A stretch of 64,000 bases of DNA, from assembly GCF_021134715.1 (NCBI RefSeq), contig NC_060026.1, forward strand, positions 310,001 to 374,000, written 5' to 3'. The notes beneath the pieces are model-generated. The model saw only the letters and a program-made list of their open reading frames with translations, was not told the DNA's origin and did not search any database. Below are positions 10,770-21,606 of this stretch, piece after piece; within the stretch, counting starts at the first letter, position 1; every line of letters starts with the position of its first letter. Both the position numbers and the translations under genes were made by a program. Source of the stretch: Daphnia pulex (lineage: Eukaryota; Arthropoda; Branchiopoda; Diplostraca; Daphniidae).

Positions 10770-12556
10770 CTCAATCGCTGTTCCACGCCCCGGGATCAAC
10801 GATTGGGACTTGACTGTCGCTCCAACGATTCGCTGCCTAAGCGGCGGACTCGGTCTGAGAGATAAGGCTAATGAATAAAATTAATAATGAAATGAAGAAA
10901 GTCCAACAAAGACGAATGGTACCAGTGTCTGTATCGGAATTGTCTTCATCTTCTAGTAGGCGAAAAAGGGCGATAACGTGGCGGAATTGCAATGTTTAGG
11001 CTAGTATCGATTCGCCTGGGCGTTGAGCTATACAGTTAACTAGTGAGAGACTGCATTCTCTTATACCAGTTTGATAAGACATCCATTTCAGATAATTCTG
11101 TTTCTGCTATTGTCTCTGCAAAGGGAACTGCCCATATCAGGTTCCAAAATTGTATGGAGCTCCTCGTGATCCCTTCTGCTTGGCAGCATTGATTTGACTA
11201 CCAGGGGAGTTGAACTTATCGACAGGAACTTGAGCTGAGAAGAGAAAGATGTAAATTTGTTATATCACAATTTAGTTTATTCAAGGGAAAGACTTACTTC
11301 AATTTTCTCCTTGGCAACAACTTCCAATACTTTATTGTTGACGTTGAATTCCACCAATTTTCAAAAGTGAATGTGTTCAAGGTCACAAACTATAAATCAT
11401 GTTCAACACATTTGGAAGCCTGAAGTAATTCCTTTTCATTCAAGTGTGATCTCCATTGTTTCTCCTCCTGTTCTATGATTAAAAATCAATTATCATAGTG
11501 TGAATGTGATGGCTGGTTAAACTTGTAAGTGGTTCATCGTTTCACCTTTACACCAATTTACTGTACATGAAGGTCCATCTTGACAGCCAGAGACAGCCAC
11601 ACTATCTTCTACAGAATCTGTCACAATGCACATTTAGCTATTCACGATTTTCTCAGAAAAGTATAAAATAACTTGCTCGCCTTTGCCTCACTCATGTTTC
11701 AAGTACTACAAGATTTCCATCAAGCAGAAAGCAAACGAACACGAACCTTTCATAAGACATTCGCCCTTCTTCCCCATAAATTCCAGTCGAGCTATCCACC
11801 ATCTAGCGGTGACGCTATTCACGTTAAAAATTCCAAAATTCAATCGGAACAAACGTCCAAAACACCCCACCATTTTTTAAAAGGAATCAAAGTCGCTTGC
11901 CAGGTCTAATTTACTAATCCGAAATCATCAAATCGTTTTACTCTTTAGCTTAAATGTTGTACTGAACGATCCAACAGTGAAAACAAAAACCAAAAATAAA
12001 TTAAGCAAAACGAGTAGATATTAAAAACGAGAAAAATGCAACCAAAGTTCTACAGTTAAACTGTTGCCGTTGCGCAACGCCCAAAACATTGACCCTGTAA
12101 ATCGGAAATCAAAGCTCCATATTAAGAGTAAAGAACTTGTTGTCCGACAAGTTGTTTTGCATTCCGCTTTTCACGAAGAATGTCGACAGAATTTAAGCAA
12201 AAAGGCGCAACTCAGCAACACGGGGAATTCGGCGGGTTGACGGTAACCGATGACTAAAGTGAGTCAACTGAACTGGGAGCCATCTCCTTTCAGTTGATGG
12301 AATTTTGAATAATAAGGGGGCGGTCGGTCCCGCAGTGCATTTTGAGCTCGTCTTGGCTCCCGCAATAAAAACGGAAGCCCAGCTCGCAAGTGAATCACCA
12401 GTGTCGTCCAAGTTGAAACAAGGCAATCAGCTCCTCTGCAACAATCAAGCTAGTAAAAAGAAATAAGGAATTTCATTTGAAATTGGGCAAATTGCACAAT
12501 GTAGAAGCTGAATTAGAGTCGAAATGAACTAAATATTTGCTTTCATGACTGCATCA
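10770..12556. other. 5' UTR exon of the CxxC gene, then no supportable gene
   Basis: The first ~85 bases are likely the non-coding first exon of the minus-strand CxxC gene. The remainder up to the end of the near-identical block holds only short open stretches on both strands, which I could not support. Confidence 0.3.
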
Positions 12557-13463
12557 CCTCAACAGAAATGTGATGGATGAACACAATTTCTATTCAATGT
12601 TGTCTTCTTAACCTATTCTGATTTCAGACAAGGATAGGCGATCAAAAGGGTTTAAAAATGGTCGTTTTATTTTCGGTCGTGTCAGAGTCTGTTGAGTTGC
12701 TATGCCAGGCCTCGAGTTTCTTCCTTCCTCGCGTCTCTCGTACTTGCTGACGATGCATTCATCATCATCGATTGCATAACAAAATCACTTGCCTTTTTAA
12801 ATTTTTAAGTATTGACTGAATGTGTGGGATATGCTCCTCCCCCCTATCTATCACGGTAAGACGTTGTACGGCCAAATTACCAATCGTGGAATCATTCCGG
12901 TGCCATCAGTATTCAATCCCTACTATCCAACAAAATATCACCAGCAGCAGAAGCCGATATTGTACATTATCGAGGGTCTGGATATTGAGGAAATATTTTA
13001 GTCCTAATACCAATCAAAGTGTCCCATCTACGAGTCAGTTTGATGCCGAACATGACGAGAAATGAACGGCAAAACAAGGAGTTTAAATTTGCCCAGCAAA
13101 GCGTCTGATTCTAATCAATTGGGCAAAAATCAAATAACCTGCGAGTTCAGCGAGAACGGGAAAAACAAATCACTTGAACTGAATATTTATCAATTCTTTT
13201 TAAATTATACGCCGACATAATTATTAATAAAAAATGACATTAATAAAAAAGTTTCAATATTATGTAATAAGCAAGGAGAGAGAGCACATCCGCCGCTGTG
13301 TGTGTGTACTACTTGTCGATACCAAGAATACTATAATTGATATAACAATTTTAACAATGATAGTGGGTGGATAGGCCGGGGGCGCCACTGCCCGGCTCTA
13401 GACTGGATATACGGATCTGAAACTAGCACAAATAATCCCTCACATACACGCAGTTCACAAGTT

Positions 13464-13505
13464 GTTGTCCACATGATACACCGGGCGGTGTATGACAAGG
13501 ACAAC
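13464..13505. repeat. compound foldback hairpin
   Basis: GTTGTCC (13464-13470) pairs with GGACAAC (13499-13505). Inside it, ATACACC (13476-13482) pairs with GGTGTAT (13487-13493) around a GGGC loop. Both stems are perfect 7-bp stems. The related copy at about 30622-30663 keeps the inner stem but has one mismatch in the outer stem. Confidence 0.6.
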
Positions 13506-13819
13506 ATTGTTGGATTCCAGCGGAAGCAATACGCATATGATCACCGAGATTATTCGACTAGCCCGTATAGAGCCAGCGCCCACTTGTATGCAACACATTC
13601 CCAATTCAACACGGCGGAGCAAGGCAATCAACCCAATGACTGCGCGAATAATGGCACTTTGCACTGTCAGACCAGCACCAGTTTCCGATTATCCCACATT
13701 TCATTTGCCTTTTGCGCCGACTGAGGAATATTGGACCGATCCCAATATCGACGAAAACCGTCCCCCAGCCAACCCTCCCGAGTTCCCTCTCCAGCAACAA
13801 GTCACGGGGTCCATGTGAC

Positions 13820-13911
13820 GCCACAGTGGCGCCAGAGCGGATGTATGACCAACCAACAATACTCACCACGGGGTTCGAACCCTGGTCCCAAGGTGCACCA
13901 CTGCACCTTTT
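13820..13911 (+). ncRNA. tRNA-like Pol III unit or SINE head
   Basis: The unit starts with a GCCACAGTGGC hairpin (13820-13830) overlapping a weak A-box-like TGGCGCCAGAGCGG. It continues with a perfect B-box GGTTCGAACCC (13872-13882) about 40 bases downstream. It then has a perfect stem-loop GGTGCA-CCAC-TGCACC (13892-13907) and TTTT (13908-13911). Spacing and order match a tRNA-derived Pol III promoter with terminator. A full cloverleaf could not be drawn, so this is a tRNA-related SINE or relic and not a tRNA gene. Confidence 0.4.
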
Positions 13912-14541
13912 CCTAAATGACGCCTTATCCCATACACCCACTCGTCCCCTTTTATTAATGTTAAAAGAAAATGTTTTGAATAATTTTAAATTTCAGTGGA
14001 TCATCAGCGGTCTGAAATCTTGTGTATCGATGATGATTGATAATCGAAAATTAACTTTTTTGACACACGTCGTGAAAAAAACATACGACGAATTAAAAAA
14101 GATGAGCACAAAATAAAGCCCAAACTGTTATGGCAATAGTCGATGACGACCGAACCGGATCTGTTACTGGCAACCAAAGACAGACGAATATTAACTATTA
14201 CAATTTTGATCACCATCAACTGAAAAATCCCATCAGAAGAGCTAGCTCTGACATTGTTAGTTTCTAATCGCATCACTAGGCCTACTACTTTATGAAAAGC
14301 AAAATCTCGACTAAGTTCCAAAATATCAGAATAAAAATCTCGGCTAAGTTCCAAAATATCAAAATAATATAAGCAATCTAGACGACTTAACTTGACTTCA
14401 CTTTTGACTTGGCGCGTTTACTTCCGGTAAGACCATTTTAAAACCTTCAAGGATCATTGATGATGCGAGAAAAAAAATACTACCATTAAACTTGCCCGTA
14501 TTAACACATTTAGAGAAAGAAAAGAGCAAATTTCACATTAC

Positions 14542-14700
14542 CAGGAATGGGTGCTGCTATGCCATCTTTGCATTGGAATTTCGATGATTCTTCCTCTTCT
14601 TCCCATTCTCCGGTTAGCCGCAACAAATTGATGATTACAGGGAGGCGGTTATTCTGCCCGTCGACACGGCCATTTACGCATCCGGCCCAGCATCAGTGAA
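14542..14700 (-). pseudogene. frameshifted paralogue of the 2956-3100 exon
   Basis: This segment is bounded by a strong acceptor (a 12-base A run on the plus strand, that is a polypyrimidine tract, then TTTCAG) and donor (CTG|GTAATG). Translation in one frame gives AGCVNGRVDGQ and later SSKFQCKDG, aligned with GCVNGDVDGQ and VEFECRD of the exon at 2956-3100. The first eight codons are in a different frame. The start is one base shorter than in the relative, so the exon is out of frame and meets a stop. It is probably a dead copy of an exon, unless the sequence is wrong at one base. Confidence 0.4.
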
Positions 14701-16251
14701 CTGAAATAGAAAAAAAAAAAAATGCAGCGCATTTCAACTAACAATTTCGTATCGTCCGAATCGACCGATTGCGACGAGAAATTTGAACAAAAGATTTAAA
14801 AAAAAAAAGAGGAATCAGCGCAAAATTATTCAAAGGCAAACGTTCAACACAGGAGGAAGGAGGCCTTTATGTTCTCTAGATTTAGAATTTTCATTTGTAA
14901 AACCAAGAGAAACGAATCAACGAAATACCGATAGGGCCGTATGTGTCGATATTGATTTTCAGATTGGATAGCTTGATGCGCGACGATGCTGTCTAATCAT
15001 AAGCGAGTCATGACTAATGTCAACATTTATATCTCCAACGTATACCCTAATCATGAGACTGCTGCTGAGAACTGGTCATCTGCTGAGATATCTGAAAAAT
15101 CAGTGGTGTCTACTTGCTAATAAAGAATATGAAATGATGTCTTCCACGGTCTTCCAGTTGAGTCCATTCTTTTTTGTTCACAACTCACAATGACGTCATA
15201 ATGATGGCGAAACGTCATTGACCTAATAAAAATTCAAATCTGCGTATCCATTGACGACCAAAACTTGAAAGCGCACTGTTGCTTGTTGTATTGCCATGTT
15301 CGGAAGATTTCCCTTGTTTCGGAGCTTCCTTGAAATGTTTAGCATTTGGCGATTTTAAGGGAAATGGCGGTAGGGGGAATAGGATTCCCCGCCAAACTGG
15401 TTCTTAGTGAAAGTTGTTTTCCTTAAGGCGAATGCGTCATGTATCTAAAAACGGAAAACCCCTTACAGTCCCTTTTCCCACCACAAAAGCGGAACAGCCA
15501 CTGAATTATTACAAGGAGAACTGACGTCACTGATAAACCCACTTCTTGCAACTTCGTCAGATTTTTTCTCTCTTAATGAATGGAATGAAACTGACTAGTT
15601 AGAATGACTAAATAGGTTTCGAGCCAGACGGGGAAAATATGGGAGTGGACTACATCAAACAAGTACATCTTTCTTAGAACATTTTGATCGGTTCCAATTC
15701 AACATTAGTCATTTCAAGTAGTTCGAAACATTCGAACATGAAAACATTTTAAAATTTAGTTGAGAAAATTTAAAAAAGTGTTAAAAGCAATGGACAATAA
15801 ACCTGAATGGAGATACAGCAGCTAGATTCTTTGCCACAATATGCGAATTTTATTAGTTACGACCTTCTGATTATTGTTTTCCCGATAGCTTACGAAATGG
15901 GGAATTTTTTCCCAGGACTCTAATATCAACCATGACGAAACCTTATTTAGTCCTCCCTCCTCCTCGATCTGTGACGTGATCTTGAACACGATGGGAATTG
16001 GGAAGTACACTATTCTGACTTGGCAACCGGTGGGAAAGTGGGCACAGCCTAAGGCGTCGCGGTTAAAACCTGTTTCGACGAAAAACTAGTACAAAAGCAA
16101 TGGGATTGAATGGACTAACAGTCAGTCGCAAATCTGCCTTCGACGCAATCAGTTAAACTTTGGCCCTCGCCTCTTGCTGGTTAACTACCAACCCCGCTTT
16201 GTAAGTCGCACTTTAGTTTTGCATTATCGTACATATCGCACATCGCTGAAA
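14701..16251. other. no gene; upstream region of the 16252 gene
   Basis: No coding exon is supportable. Near 16120-16135 the sequence AACAGTCAGTCGC contains the arthropod initiator-like TCAGT, about 120 bases before the ATG at 16252. It is a plausible transcription start. GTAAGT at 16201 could be an unused or alternative donor. Confidence 0.35.
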
Positions 16252-17028
16252 ATGACCGAAGGATTTTTGAAAAACCGACACCAATTGGAAATGAAACTCA
16301 AGTGGATGCAGGACGTCATTCCACAACATTTGACTCAAATGGAGGAGCTGCTAAAGAAAGAAGCTTTCATCGAGTTGCACAAAATGGAAGTGGACGCCAA
16401 TCAAAACTTTGAGATAAAAGTGAAACTCGCCAAGTACATACAAGATCCTGTCCCTTCAACCGCGCTGAGCTGCAAAAATTGCGAGAGGACTTGCCAGGAC
16501 CACTGCCATCCCAGTACTGAAATAGCACACTGTGAAGCATTCTACGAAATTACAGAGGCATCAGCTGCCATTCCAATCTTCAATTGCCTTGCGCTTGCTA
16601 TTCAACATGCGGCCAATGAAGCAAATGACCCGGTATGTAAAATTTGCAACTGTTTAAGCACAGAGCACGAAAAAGGACAATTCCGCTGGAACGGCAGAAA
16701 CGTGGAGGAGACGCACACGCTGGAGGAGATGCGGGAAAAATACGAAAAGGCCAAGGGAGAGAAGATGGACGCCGAAGAGCTGGTGACAGCACTGAGAAAC
16801 GATCTCGACCTCCTGAAAAAGGACATTGTTAAAAGCATAGACATGATCAAGGAATTGAACCACTGTCTCAAGCAGGATGCCGGCAATCCGCTCACGACTC
16901 CGGAGTACATCCGGATGATGATCGAAAACGAGAAGAGAGAATGTCAAAAAGGATCGGCTGAAAGAATCAAGACTTTGGAGGAACTGTTACCGCTGACCAA
17001 GATGACCTATGACATAATAGAAGATTGA
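16252..17028 (+). CDS. 258-aa cysteine/histidine-motif and coiled-coil protein, possibly GTPase-associated fragment
   Basis: ATG 16252 (GAAAATGACC context) opens an intronless frame ending TGA. The frame is open further upstream without an ATG. Residues 1-70 are helix-rich, with regular Leu, Lys and Glu. Residues about 73-135 carry CKNCERTCQDHCH, then a second cluster CKICNCLSTEH. Residues about 160-258 are charged and predicted coiled coil (LEEMREKYEKAKGEKMD...). Spaced C-x2-C-x3-C-x3-CH followed by C-x2-C-x-C...H, then coiled coil, resembles the region after the G domain in AIG1/IMAP-like GTPase proteins of invertebrates. No G-domain motifs (P-loop, DxxG, NKxD) are present here. It could be a truncated retrocopy or a stand-alone gene. 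AATAAA follows at 17179. Confidence 0.6.
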   Translation: MTEGFLKNRHQLEMKLKWMQDVIPQHLTQMEELLKKEAFIELHKMEVDANQNFEIKVKLAKYIQDPVPSTALSCKNCERTCQDHCHPSTEIAHCEAFYEITEASAAIPIFNCLALAIQHAANEANDPVCKICNCLSTEHEKGQFRWNGRNVEETHTLEEMREKYEKAKGEKMDAEELVTALRNDLDLLKKDIVKSIDMIKELNHCLKQDAGNPLTTPEYIRMMIENEKRECQKGSAERIKTLEELLPLTKMTYDIIED

Positions 17029-17178
17029 CACAGATTTCTGAAGAAGCAAATACAAGTCTAATTCTTGCAAAATGTGTTGGAAGGTGCAAATTAAGCATAC
17101 TCTACACGCAACTAGTAATTATAATAGTATGAAAGGCATGTGGTAATATTGTGTACATATTAAACCTCTAAATTACTG

Positions 17179-17184
17179 AATAAA
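17179..17184 (+). terminator. polyadenylation signal AATAAA
   Basis: AATAAA lies 151 bases after the stop of the 16252-17028 gene in AT-rich sequence. It is a plausible poly(A) signal for that transcript. Confidence 0.4.
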
Positions 17185-17215
17185 ATAATGAAATCACTCT
17201 TTTTTCTAATTCGCC

Positions 17216-18989
17216 ATGGAAATTTTAACTACAAGTCAAATGTACCCTAAAATACGGTCCCACAATTTTCTTTCGGTAATCTCGATCGACGAGTGGGACA
17301 AGCCAAATAATATTTTAATTTTTAATGGGGCCCAGAGGAACAGGAGAGACGACCATGATTATTGTCAGCATTTTAAAAATAGATTTAGGGGAACGAAGTT
17401 AAGTGCTCGACAACAGAATTTAGCTACCTGGGTACTTTTTTACTTTCGACTCAACGATGAATTCAAAAAGAAAACGAAAAATAGACAACTCACTTGTTGT
17501 GTGGAACTGTGAAGAGGGTAAAGTGCTGAAATCTCGTCACTTAAAGGAGGACGGACGAAGTCAGATCGACCAGCTGATTCCGTTTTCGGTTGCGTCGTTC
17601 CGTTCAAGGCCTTCAAGGGTACTGATCAATCTCTTATTCCTCAGCGACATGTAAGGGGCTTATTTTAAATCGAGCCCATCGATCTCAATTTCGTCTTCCA
17701 TCCGACGGATGCTGCTTCTCCTTCAACTGAAATGAACTTTTAAAAAAGGTGCAATCGAATTTAACTGAAAGGGCATTTTGGCGACAAACAACACCCTCAC
17801 TGGATCTCTTGGCGAGTCATACCGGTCAAAATGTTAGTTCTTCAACACTGGACACCAATGCTGTTCCACAACTGGCTACTTTATATAGGCGACTGTCGAG
17901 TGTCTCTCAGCTGTCAAGGCCGAGTCAAACATTTCGGATGGACGTTTTCTTGATTTTATGATTGTGATACTGACGGTAAAAGCTAGAAAAAGAGTCGAGC
18001 AGAAAGATTATTAGAAATGAAAGAATTTCGAGGATAGGACAAAATAAATAAATACAATTAGATAAAATAACCTGTAGAATTGCGACGGACATACACGTTC
18101 CATTTTGTTGGCAAGACACGTCCACCACCACTTCTGACTGCAAATCTTTGCTTTCCAATATTCACAACATCCAAAGAAACAACACAAAAATTAAAAAAAT
18201 GCACTTTAGGTACTCCTCAATTGGTTACGAGTGCAGAGTTGGATTTTTATGACACACTTAAGTTAATTAAATGATGTACTTCACGTTGGAGAGCCGACAT
18301 AGACCGGATCTAGATTATCCTTAAATTAGAATCTACTAGGATGTAGCCACCGAATGCCAGATTATATCGCCTTGCTTTGCGATTGCCATTGAGTCTGCAA
18401 CTGCCTAGACTTATAAGAAAAATTAAAACATGTGTAACCATCAGGTAACCATCAAGTGTCACCTGTAAATCTAATACTCACCAAAACGCAGGGATAGTCA
18501 ATTGTCAAGCAACTCCATTTACGTTTGATCATGGAGCAGTCTCAAACCAAGTTTTTCCTGTCACAACTGTAAAAAGCAAACAATCACAAAACAATTAATT
18601 GATGTACAAATGAATGAGAATATAAACATTTAAGGAAACTAATAGGACACTACACTGTGTTTTAAAATTTCTGTTACCAACAGATTGCCTGCGTGTTGTC
18701 TACCCATTTCTATCAGAATAAACTTTGTCAGTCAGAGAATCTTTCTTTTGTCTAAATTAAATATATACAACTACAAATGAAACATGCTTATATCCAAAAT
18801 CCTATACTATAAAAGAATAAGCCTCTTGGGCGGAGCCAAAAAACTTGTGCTCACGCGGTGATTGGCTCCTAGAGTTTCTACCTGTTTTGGGTTCTTTACC
18901 CTCAAGGGAAAATCCTCGAGTTGCAAGAGGGGAGGCTGAGTCGCTGAAGGGGGGATCTAGCTAGGGTAGAAAATGTGGCGAAAGGAACA
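17216..18989. other. no supportable gene
   Basis: Two open stretches (17216-17512 and 17457-17654, plus strand) have no recognisable content. A perfect 8-bp inverted repeat GGAGCCAA / TTGGCTCC lies near 18834-18871, just left of the repeat field. Confidence 0.35.
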
Positions 18990-21070
18990 CGGAAATTTTT
19001 TTTTTTTTTTTACCTACGATAGCTGTTAAGCAAAAATGACGTTTGTAAAAAATGAACTTCATATTTAACACAAAGGGAAATGTGTTCACCAAATAATAAA
19101 GACTAAAATCGGCTTACTAACTTATAAATAACGAGACGGCAGTATGTGAATTTCACTCACCATGGTTTGAGCTACGGCAAAGTATATAAAGGGTGGCAGA
19201 AACTCTCTTAGCCACTCTCACAACACAAGGAAAATTTGTGAGATTGAATCAGCATTTAAATTAAATTTCCTTATGGAACTTAGAATTGAAAAGGAGAATA
19301 GGCCCGCTTTCAAGGAGAAAAAATCGCATAAATGTTTTAAAAGCGGATCTTCTTTGTCGTGGTCTAATACTATGGCTACTATATCTAATAAATCGCGAAA
19401 AATATTGTTACATAGAAGTAATAATAAAAACCCGAGAATTAACGGATAAGAAAAATAAAAGACAGAAGAAAACGAATTTTAATCGCGGTCAAACACATTG
19501 CAATTGACTCATTGCCACTCGGAAAAACGTGAGTGACGGGTAATATTAAGTGACGGGCAGACAGAATAAAAAGCGAGAAAAGAACGACAGACACCCCCCC
19601 CCCCCAGTTTGAGAATTAACAAATAAGAAAAAAAGACAAAAGAAAAGTATTTGATTCACCGATTCACGGGCAGGTAATAAGTGTGCAACACTATAAAACG
19701 TGAGTGACAGCTAGCTATTCAAAAGATATCAGTCTTAAGTTAAACTGGTTGATAACGCATCCGCGACTAAAACAGACCAAGATTTCGGGGAAAAGACGAA
19801 TAGCTCTAACAGTAATATTAAGCGAGAGGCAGACAGTATATCAGGCGACGAATCGACGGGCAGGCAACGCATATTCAGTAATAAATAGACTACGGAAAAG
19901 AAATGAACAGGCTAATCAAGATACCACGCAATTCAAATAACTTGCAAATAAAAAAATCTTTACAACATAAAACGAATAAAAGAAAAAATGTGATAAAAAA
20001 ACGGAAATGGTCTAGCAAGAAGAAAATTAACTGGCAACAAGGCGACAATGAGTTTGACGGGCAAGATGTCAACAGGGGGAAAAAAATTTAAATCACTCTA
20101 AATCAAAATAAAACGTTAACGGATTAAAAAATAGAAGACAGTGAGTGACGGGTAACTAATCAAAAGACAACAATACCAGTCTTAAAATTAATTATAAAAA
20201 CACGAGAATTAACGTATAAGAAGAAAAAAAACAGAAGAAAACGAATTTGATTCACGGTCAAACACAATGCAATTGACTAAATTGCTACTCGGAAAAACGT
20301 GAGTGACGGGGGTAACTTATCAAAAGACAACAATACCAGTCTTAAATTAAACTGTTTGAAAACGCATCCGCGACTAAAACAGACCAAGCTTTCAGGGAAA
20401 ACACGAATAGTTCTAACAAAATTAAGCGAGGGACAGAATATCAGGCGACGAATCGACGGGCAGGTAACGAATATTAGGTAATAAATAAACTACGGACAAG
20501 AAATGAACAGGCTAATCAAGATATCACGCAAAATACAAATTTAAAACTTAAAAAGAAAAAAAGTGATAAAAAAACGAAAATTGTCTAGCAAGAAGAAAAT
20601 TAACTGGCAACAAAGCGACAATGAGTTTGACAGGCAAGATGTCAACAGGGGGGGGGGGAATTTAAATCACTCTGAATCAAAATAAAACATCAATCAAATC
20701 AATTGCAAATAAAAAAATCTTCGCAAATTAAAATGAATAAATGAAAAGTGATCAAAAAACGAAAAAGGTTTGGCAAGAAGAAAATTAACAAGGCATCAAT
20801 TAGATTGACGGGCCAGATGTCAACAGGGGAGAAAAATTTGCGAAGCAAGTACGGAAATTTGTTAATTTTTCAAATTTACGACAGCTCTGAAGTGAAAACG
20901 ATATTTGTAAAAATGAACTTTGTGGTTAAGACCATGAGGAATATGTTCATGAAATAATAAAAACGGGAATCGGCCAACTAACTTATAAATAACAAGCAGG
21001 CAATGTGTGTATTTCACTCATCTTTGTTTGAGCTAGGCAAAGTATATGAAGGGTGACGGTGTTAGTACTA
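18990..21070 (+). repeat. AT-rich nested tandem-repeat field with ~190-bp flanking direct repeats
   Basis: The outer segments at about 19010-19200 and 20870-21060 are related. Both contain ACTAACTTATAAATAAC, TTTGAGCTA and GCAAAGTATAT followed by AAGGGTG. Between them, units recur: CGTGAGTGACGGG (about 19528, 20297), AACGCATCCGCGACTAAAAC (about 19754, 20361), AAGAAATGAACAGGCTAATC (about 19896, 20498), and a GATGTCAACAGG block three times (about 20066, 20638, 20815). The main period is about 600 bp with inserted shorter units. It could be a satellite or a decayed element with terminal direct repeats. No coding frame was found. Confidence 0.65.
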
Positions 21071-21366
21071 ACTAACCCCCTCTTCTCTGATTCTGTGACG
21101 GAGAAATAGTGCCGCTTTGAATTTTAGATATAATTAGCTTTTGTTGGGCTAGCCCTTTAACAAAAAGAAAATTACCTGGCAAAAGGAGAACGGCAAGGAG
21201 ACAATGAGATTGACTGGCAATTTAACTGAAGGGCGGGGGGAATTCAATCATTCTGAATCAAAACGAATAAAATTAAGCAACTCCTAAATTGCAACATTGA
21301 CCACTCTGTAAATAAAAACAAATAACTGCCACTAACTTTGGTTAGGTTATGTAAGATTAGGTTACA

Positions 21367-21456
21367 TTAGGTTAGGTTAGGTTAGGTTAGGTTAGGTTAG
21401 GTTAGGTTAGGTTAGGTTAGGTTAGGTTAGGTTAGGTTAGGTTAGGTTAGGTTAGG
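21367..21456 (+). repeat. interstitial telomere-type array (TTAGG)18
   Basis: Eighteen perfect tandem copies of TTAGG are flanked on the left by degenerate units from about 21340. TTAGG is the ancestral arthropod telomere repeat. Here it is internal, with unique sequence on both sides, and it ends about 550 bp before the second copy of the large duplication. Confidence 0.95.
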
Positions 21457-21487
21457 TTACCAAGTGTAGTAGCTCCCAAACAACCAT

Positions 21488-21606
21488 CACGGCGAAGCCG
21501 TGAATTCACATTCGATATCATCACGGCGAAGCCGTGAAATTCACGTTCGGGATCATCACGGTGGAGCCGTGAAATTCAATTTCAGGATCAGCACGGCGAA
21601 GCCGTG
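21488..21606. repeat. four-unit hairpin array, 34-35 bp period
   Basis: CACGGC-GAA-GCCGTG occurs at 21488-21502, 21522-21536 and 21592-21606. A variant, CACGGTGGAGCCGTG, is at 21557-21571. Each folds into a 6-bp stem with a 3-base loop. The linkers are themselves similar (TCACATTCGATATCA-type), so this is a small palindromic satellite. It lies directly after the TTAGG tract. Confidence 0.85.

Larger units (their letters stand above)
4861..12556 (+). repeat. large direct duplication, copy 1 (~7.7 kb, near-identical)
   Basis: This block matches 22009-29705 at an offset of 17148 (17149 after one inserted A near 8135). All open frames in the two copies that I compared are the same. The only differences I noticed are clustered at about 8131-8208 (one A-run indel, G/A at 8150, two bases at 8207-8208). 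The left edge is sharp. On the right, homology continues but with many more substitutions. It is either a recent segmental duplication or gene conversion, or an assembly duplicate. Confidence 0.9.
12557..14005 (+). repeat. older diverged duplication tail, copy 1 (possible non-autonomous element)
   Basis: This segment is homologous to 29706-31163 but with many substitutions and small indels, unlike the adjoining near-identical block. It contains structured DNA: a compound foldback (13464-13505), a GC-rich stem near 13375-13396 and a Pol III-like unit (13820-13911). Short open frames (for example 13492-13818) are unlikely to be genes. The pattern fits a tRNA-related SINE or another short element in both places, but I could not define terminal repeats or target-site duplications. 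Confidence 0.5.

Noticed and set aside
13492..13818. ORF of 108 codons in both diverged tails (second at 30647-30976)
   Set aside because: It overlaps foldback and GC-rich stems, several frames are open at once, and its composition suggests a structured non-coding repeat.
13872..13882. Functional tRNA gene suggested by the perfect B-box
   Set aside because: The T-arm has a mismatch and no acceptor, D or anticodon arms of standard size can be drawn; treated as tRNA-related SINE or relic.
16174..16251. Longer start for the 16252 gene
   Set aside because: The upstream extension begins at a TTG (16174) and has no ATG; the first ATG with a good context is 16252.
21488..21606. CRISPR-like pattern: palindromic repeat at a 34-35 bp period
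   Set aside because: Only four units, the linkers are similar to each other and not unique, and the context is a eukaryotic genome. A palindromic satellite explains it.
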